Part shown: positions 61,089 through 64,000 of the stretch, one piece after another
How positions within the stretch are numbered: position 1 is the first letter of the stretch
Layout: every line of letters begins with the position of its first letter
Assembly (NCBI RefSeq): GCF_001686985.1
Contig: NZ_CP015318.1
Span: forward strand, 2,354,001 to 2,418,000
Direction of reading: 5' to 3'
DNA length: 64,000 nt
DNA from: Mesorhizobium amorphae CCNWGS0123
GTDB taxonomy: Bacteria; Pseudomonadota; Alphaproteobacteria; Rhizobiales; Rhizobiaceae
Notes under the pieces: generated by a model
The model's database searches: none
Told to the model about the DNA's origin: nothing
The model's input: the letters and a program-made list of their open reading frames with translations, nothing else
Position numbers and translations under genes: made by a program

Positions 61089-61985
61089 TCAATGCTCCCA
61101 GAAATAGACGGTTGCGGGCTCCGGTTCCCAGACCCTTGCATTGTCTATGCCAGGCAGTTTGGTGAGCGCACGATATTCGGAGCCGAAGGCGACATATTGG
61201 TCGGTCTCGGCCATCACGGCGGGCTTGCAGGCAATCGGGTCGCGCACCACGCCAAAACCGTTCTTGGTGCCGACGACGAAGGTGAAGAAGCCGTCGAGGT
61301 CGGAAAGCGTGCCTTCCAGCGCCTCGCCCAGATTCTTGCCATGCGCCATCTTGGAGGAGAGATAGGCGGCTGCCACCTCGGTGTCGTTCTCGGTCTCGAA
61401 CTTCATGCCGTCGCGGATCAGTTCGCGGCGGACATTGTTGTGGTTGGACAGCGAGCCATTATGCACCAGGCACTGGTCGGCGCCGGTCGAAAACGGATGC
61501 GCGCCCATCGTCGTCACCGCCGATTCCGTCGCCATGCGGGTATGGCCGATGCCATGCGTGCCGGTCATCGAGCGCACGTCGAAACGCTCGACGACGGCTT
61601 CCGGCAGGCCGACTTCCTTGTAGATTTCCACCACGTCGCCGGCGCCCATGATGCGGATGTCGGGGCGCAGCGCCTGGATGGTCTCGCGCGCTTCGTCGAT
61701 CTTGGCGGGCGTGGTCCTGATGACGGCGTGCGTCGATTTCACCGCGATGCTCACCGGCGCGCCGATGGCCTTGGCGACTTCGGCGTCGAGGCCGCGGAAG
61801 TCGCGTTCGGGCTTGGCCGACTGGATGGTGATCTTGGCCTCGTTGCCGGACGGCGCGCCATAGATGGCGATGCCGGCGCTGTCGGGACCGCGGTCGCTGA
61901 GCGAGATCAGCATCTCCGACAACATCGCTCCGAGCTTCGGCTCCAGCGCCTTGTCCTTAAGGAAAAGTCCGACGATTCCGCACAT
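61089..61985 (-). CDS. mgsA: N-methylglutamate synthase, class II glutamine-amidotransferase subunit
   Basis: This 298-residue Ntn-hydrolase begins MCGIVGLF with the nucleophilic Cys2. SDRGPDSAGIAIYG, GTHGIGHTRMATES and the oxyanion-hole/ligand segment CLVHNGSLSNHNNVRREL follow. The sequence then runs TENDTEVAAAYLSSKM, as in class II amidotransferases such as GltB and GlmS. It would hydrolyse gamma-glutamylmethylamide and pass methylamine to the synthase. It is the first gene of the mgsABC-gmaS-mgdABCD operon. The AT-rich upstream sequence (61986-62069) is the likely promoter region. Confidence 0.88.
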   Translation of the reverse strand: MCGIVGLFLKDKALEPKLGAMLSEMLISLSDRGPDSAGIAIYGAPSGNEAKITIQSAKPERDFRGLDAEVAKAIGAPVSIAVKSTHAVIRTTPAKIDEARETIQALRPDIRIMGAGDVVEIYKEVGLPEAVVERFDVRSMTGTHGIGHTRMATESAVTTMGAHPFSTGADQCLVHNGSLSNHNNVRRELIRDGMKFETENDTEVAAAYLSSKMAHGKNLGEALEGTLSDLDGFFTFVVGTKNGFGVVRDPIACKPAVMAETDQYVAFGSEYRALTKLPGIDNARVWEPEPATVYFWEH

Positions 61986-62069
61986 GTCAGCCTCCGACGT
62001 TTGCAGCTAGAAGATGATGTACCGAATGCGTTGCCGAAATTCAATCATATGAAAAAAATTTTCCTCTAG

Positions 62070-62396
62070 TTACGTATGCGGCTCAATGCCGCTCTGCGCA
62101 TCATCGCCGTCGTGGCGGGCACTGTGAAGCCATTGCGCATGGCGGATGCGCGCCATCTTGTAGGCATCCAGGATCGAAAGCGCGTAGATCAGGAAGCCGC
62201 CGGCGTGGCGGCCGATGAAGCTGGCGTCGGCTGGCGCAATCTTGGTCGTCACCCAGGCCAGGATGACCATGAAGAACAGGAACTGCAGGCCGCGCACCGG
62301 CACGCCCAGAATGACATGACCGCTTGCCGGCAAAACGATCGCCGCGCCGAGCACGAGATACGGATTTACCGCGGCTGAAGTCGTCGAACTGGTCAT
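62070..62396 (-). CDS. Small membrane protein of unknown function
   Basis: This 108-residue protein has three hydrophobic stretches: PYLVLGAAIVLPASGHVILG, GLQFLFFMVILAWVTTKI and AGGFLIYALSILDAYKMA. The pattern GHVILG-x-PVRGLQFL is seen in small uncharacterised membrane proteins. The tail is charged and cytoplasmic. It overlaps the upstream gene by four bases (ATGA) and lies just ahead of the methylamine operon on the same strand, so it may be part of that transcript. I cannot name a function. Confidence 0.7.
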   Translation of the reverse strand: MTSSTTSAAVNPYLVLGAAIVLPASGHVILGVPVRGLQFLFFMVILAWVTTKIAPADASFIGRHAGGFLIYALSILDAYKMARIRHAQWLHSARHDGDDAQSGIEPHT

Positions 62397-63082
62397 GCGG
62401 CCTGCCGTTCACTCTGGTTGATGGCGTCCCGAAGTGCCGACGCGGATGCAAGCAGTCTCGCGATCAGATCGGGATCAATGCCGGTTGGGCCAAACTCGGC
62501 TTGCCGGAACACGCCGTAGCGCGCCCGCTCGGCCTCGGCCAGCAGCCAGACGATGCGCACGCCTTTCGGCGTGATCAGCAGTTCCTTGGCGCGCCCCTCG
62601 GCGAAGGTTTCGAGATGGCCGGCGATGATGTCCTGCGGGAAACGCACGCCCTTGCGGTCCGTGCGCAGCACCGCTTCGGCCGGAAACTCGGCGGTCTTCG
62701 GCAGCGTATGGTCGAGGTGATCGAAATTCGAGAATGTCGTCGGCGAACCCGGTCGCATCATCATGTCGAAGGTGCCGGGCACCACCACCGGTTCGGTGAC
62801 CGAAATACTGAGCCAGCGCGCCGGAAGTTTTCGCGTTGCCAGCGTGTCGACGATGGTGCGGATTTGCACCCGCCTTCCGTTCCACGAGCCGGCCCAGGTG
62901 ACGACTCCAACTGTGCCGTCCGAGAAGTCGACGGCATCTGCGATGACTGTGCGGATGCTGACTGTGTCGGCGGCAAGTGCTGCCGAGGCCCTGTTGCGGC
63001 TGGCGCGCGCAAGCCAGGCGATGTGGACAACGAGAGCCAGGGCGAGCACCCCGGTGAGCCATGCTGACGTCACTTCAGACAT
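62393..63082 (-). CDS. Membrane-anchored protein of unknown function
   Basis: This 229-residue protein starts at ATG 63082; a TTG at 63094 would add four residues. One N-terminal transmembrane helix (WLTGVLALALVVHIAWLA, residues ~8-25) is followed by a soluble domain. That domain has GTVGVVTWAGSWNGRRVQIRT and PVVVPGTFDMMMRPG. I do not recognise a family. It is encoded between a permease (upstream) and a small membrane protein (overlapping start), all on the same strand as the methylamine operon. The helix topology would leave most of the protein on one side of the membrane, so it could be an accessory factor of the transporter. Confidence 0.7.
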   Translation of the reverse strand: MSEVTSAWLTGVLALALVVHIAWLARASRNRASAALAADTVSIRTVIADAVDFSDGTVGVVTWAGSWNGRRVQIRTIVDTLATRKLPARWLSISVTEPVVVPGTFDMMMRPGSPTTFSNFDHLDHTLPKTAEFPAEAVLRTDRKGVRFPQDIIAGHLETFAEGRAKELLITPKGVRIVWLLAEAERARYGVFRQAEFGPTGIDPDLIARLLASASALRDAINQSERQAA

Positions 63083-63133
63083 CCCGTCATGCAAAGGCTC
63101 GCCCTGCCTTGGCGCGAGCCTGTCCGGTCTCGA

Positions 63134-64000
63134 TCAATAGCCCTGCGGCTTCGGCCACGGCATGGTGAACTGGTCGCCGCGGCGCACGAATTTGTAGCGA
63201 TAGAAGTGGAACCACAGTGAGATCAGGAAATAGAAGGCGACCATGGCGATCAGCTGCGAGCCGAAGCCGAGGAAGATCGCAAAAAATGTCACCACGCACA
63301 GGCAGAACAGCACGATCGCCGGCAGCGGGTGGAAAGGGTGCGTGTAGCCGCGGCGGATCGAGCCCAACGGCCACTTTTTCCTGAACATAACGATGTTGAT
63401 GCTCATGAAAGTATACTGCAGCACGCCCGACAGGATCGAGAAGGTGATCGCCTGGTTGAGGTCGGCAATGAAGGCGAAGGCCAGCGCGATCGGCAGCAGG
63501 AACAGGATCGAGCGGTAGGGCGTGCGGTATTTCGGATGCACCGCCGAGAACCAACTCGGCAGGTAGCGGTCGCGTCCCAGCGAGAACCAAGCGCGCGCTG
63601 CATCGTTGATGCAGCCATTGGCGGAGGCCAGTGCAGCAAGCAGCGTCGCGATGAACAGCAGGTTCTCGAGCAGCGGGCTGCCGGTCAGTTTGCCCGCGTC
63701 CCAAAGCGGATAATAGGTGATACCGAGATATTCCCACGGCATCATCGAGGCGCAGACATACCAGGTCATGGCGGCGGCGATCAGAAGCGTGATCATGCCG
63801 GCCATCGTGCCGTAGGGCAGTGAACGGGCCGGCGAGCGCACTTCCTCGGCGGCCTGCGTCGTGCCCTCGATGCCGAGGTAGTACCAGATGCCGAACTGGA
63901 AGGCGGCGATGACGCCGATCCAGCCATAGGGCAGCGCGTTGCCGGGTGTCACCAGCTCGTTCAGCTTCAGCACCGCCCCTTGCGTCCACGGGGTGACGGA
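63134..64000 (-). CDS. APC-superfamily permease (5' end cut by window edge)
   Basis: The C-terminal 288 or so residues of an amino-acid/amine permease are visible; the frame stays open to the right edge, where the N-terminal half is missing. Features are LPYGWIGVIAAFQFGIWYYLGIEGTTQAAEEVRSPARS and about six more membrane helices. The end is PWPKPQGY. The IEGTTQAAEE motif is shared by ethanolamine and amino-acid permeases of the APC type. It lies 52 bases upstream of the unknown membrane-anchored gene and runs toward the methylamine operon. Uptake of ethanolamine, methylamine or an amino acid is possible. It is a different protein from the permease at 47897-49606. Confidence 0.85.
   Translation of the reverse strand, partial: SVTPWTQGAVLKLNELVTPGNALPYGWIGVIAAFQFGIWYYLGIEGTTQAAEEVRSPARSLPYGTMAGMITLLIAAAMTWYVCASMMPWEYLGITYYPLWDAGKLTGSPLLENLLFIATLLAALASANGCINDAARAWFSLGRDRYLPSWFSAVHPKYRTPYRSILFLLPIALAFAFIADLNQAITFSILSGVLQYTFMSINIVMFRKKWPLGSIRRGYTHPFHPLPAIVLFCLCVVTFFAIFLGFGSQLIAMVAFYFLISLWFHFYRYKFVRRGDQFTMPWPKPQGY

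Overview
The window looks like a chromosomal segment of a rhizobial alphaproteobacterium, most likely Mesorhizobium or a close relative. The reasons are the high GC content with frequent GTG/TTG starts, a complete Brucella/rhizobium-type erythritol locus, an FMN riboswitch in front of a ribH2-type lumazine synthase, and several intergenic palindromic repeats of the kind common in this order. Genus level is an inference. I see no rRNA, tRNA, CRISPR array, phage gene, transposase or integrase.

Layout. (1) 1-770: the nearly complete end of an amino-acid ABC binding-protein gene. (2) 976-8403: a tightly coupled five-gene cassette (SWIM zinc finger, DUF5691-type protein, MoxR AAA+ ATPase, DUF5682-type protein, vWA protein). 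It is the most enigmatic system here. (3) 8427-9152: an MgtC-like membrane protein. (4) 9346-25676: an erythritol catabolic locus. It holds a SorC-type regulator, a five-gene ABC polyol importer with an asymmetric ATPase pair, eryA, eryB, eryC, two extra enzymes of unknown role (a 2-hydroxyacid dehydrogenase and a class II aldolase), fba on the opposite strand, and a DeoR regulator with eryH and eryI. (5) 25673-28088: dhaL, dhaK and riboswitch-controlled ribH2. (6) 28175-34347: methylthioribose salvage (mtnA, mtnK) divergent from a ribose-type ABC importer, with a perfect 12-bp palindrome between them.

(7) 34415-40666: ddl, an orphan RhaD-like aldolase/dehydrogenase with its own SorC regulator, and an acyl-CoA ligase. 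(8) 41063-46286: a TetR-MFP-RND efflux operon. (9) 46476-47825: a flavin-dependent monooxygenase. (10) 47897-64000, all on the minus strand: an N-methylglutamate (methylamine) oxidation cluster. It has mgsABC (N-methylglutamate synthase), gmaS (gamma-glutamylmethylamide synthetase), mgdABCD (sarcosine-oxidase-like N-methylglutamate dehydrogenase) and an unusual protein with two DUF1989-like units fused to a GcvT module. Two APC permeases and two small uncharacterised genes flank it.

How the parts fit. Erythritol would be imported by the ABC system, phosphorylated by EryA, oxidised by EryB and isomerised by EryC, EryH and EryI to D-erythrose 4-phosphate, the pathway established for Brucella. 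A shared 16-nt motif with two mismatches lies in front of both halves of the locus and suggests joint control. In the last region methylamine would be trapped as gamma-glutamylmethylamide, moved to glutamate as N-methylglutamate, then oxidised with release of a C1 unit. The DUF1989-GcvT fusion is placed to act on C1 or folate chemistry. All functions are read from sequence motifs and gene order; none was tested by database search.
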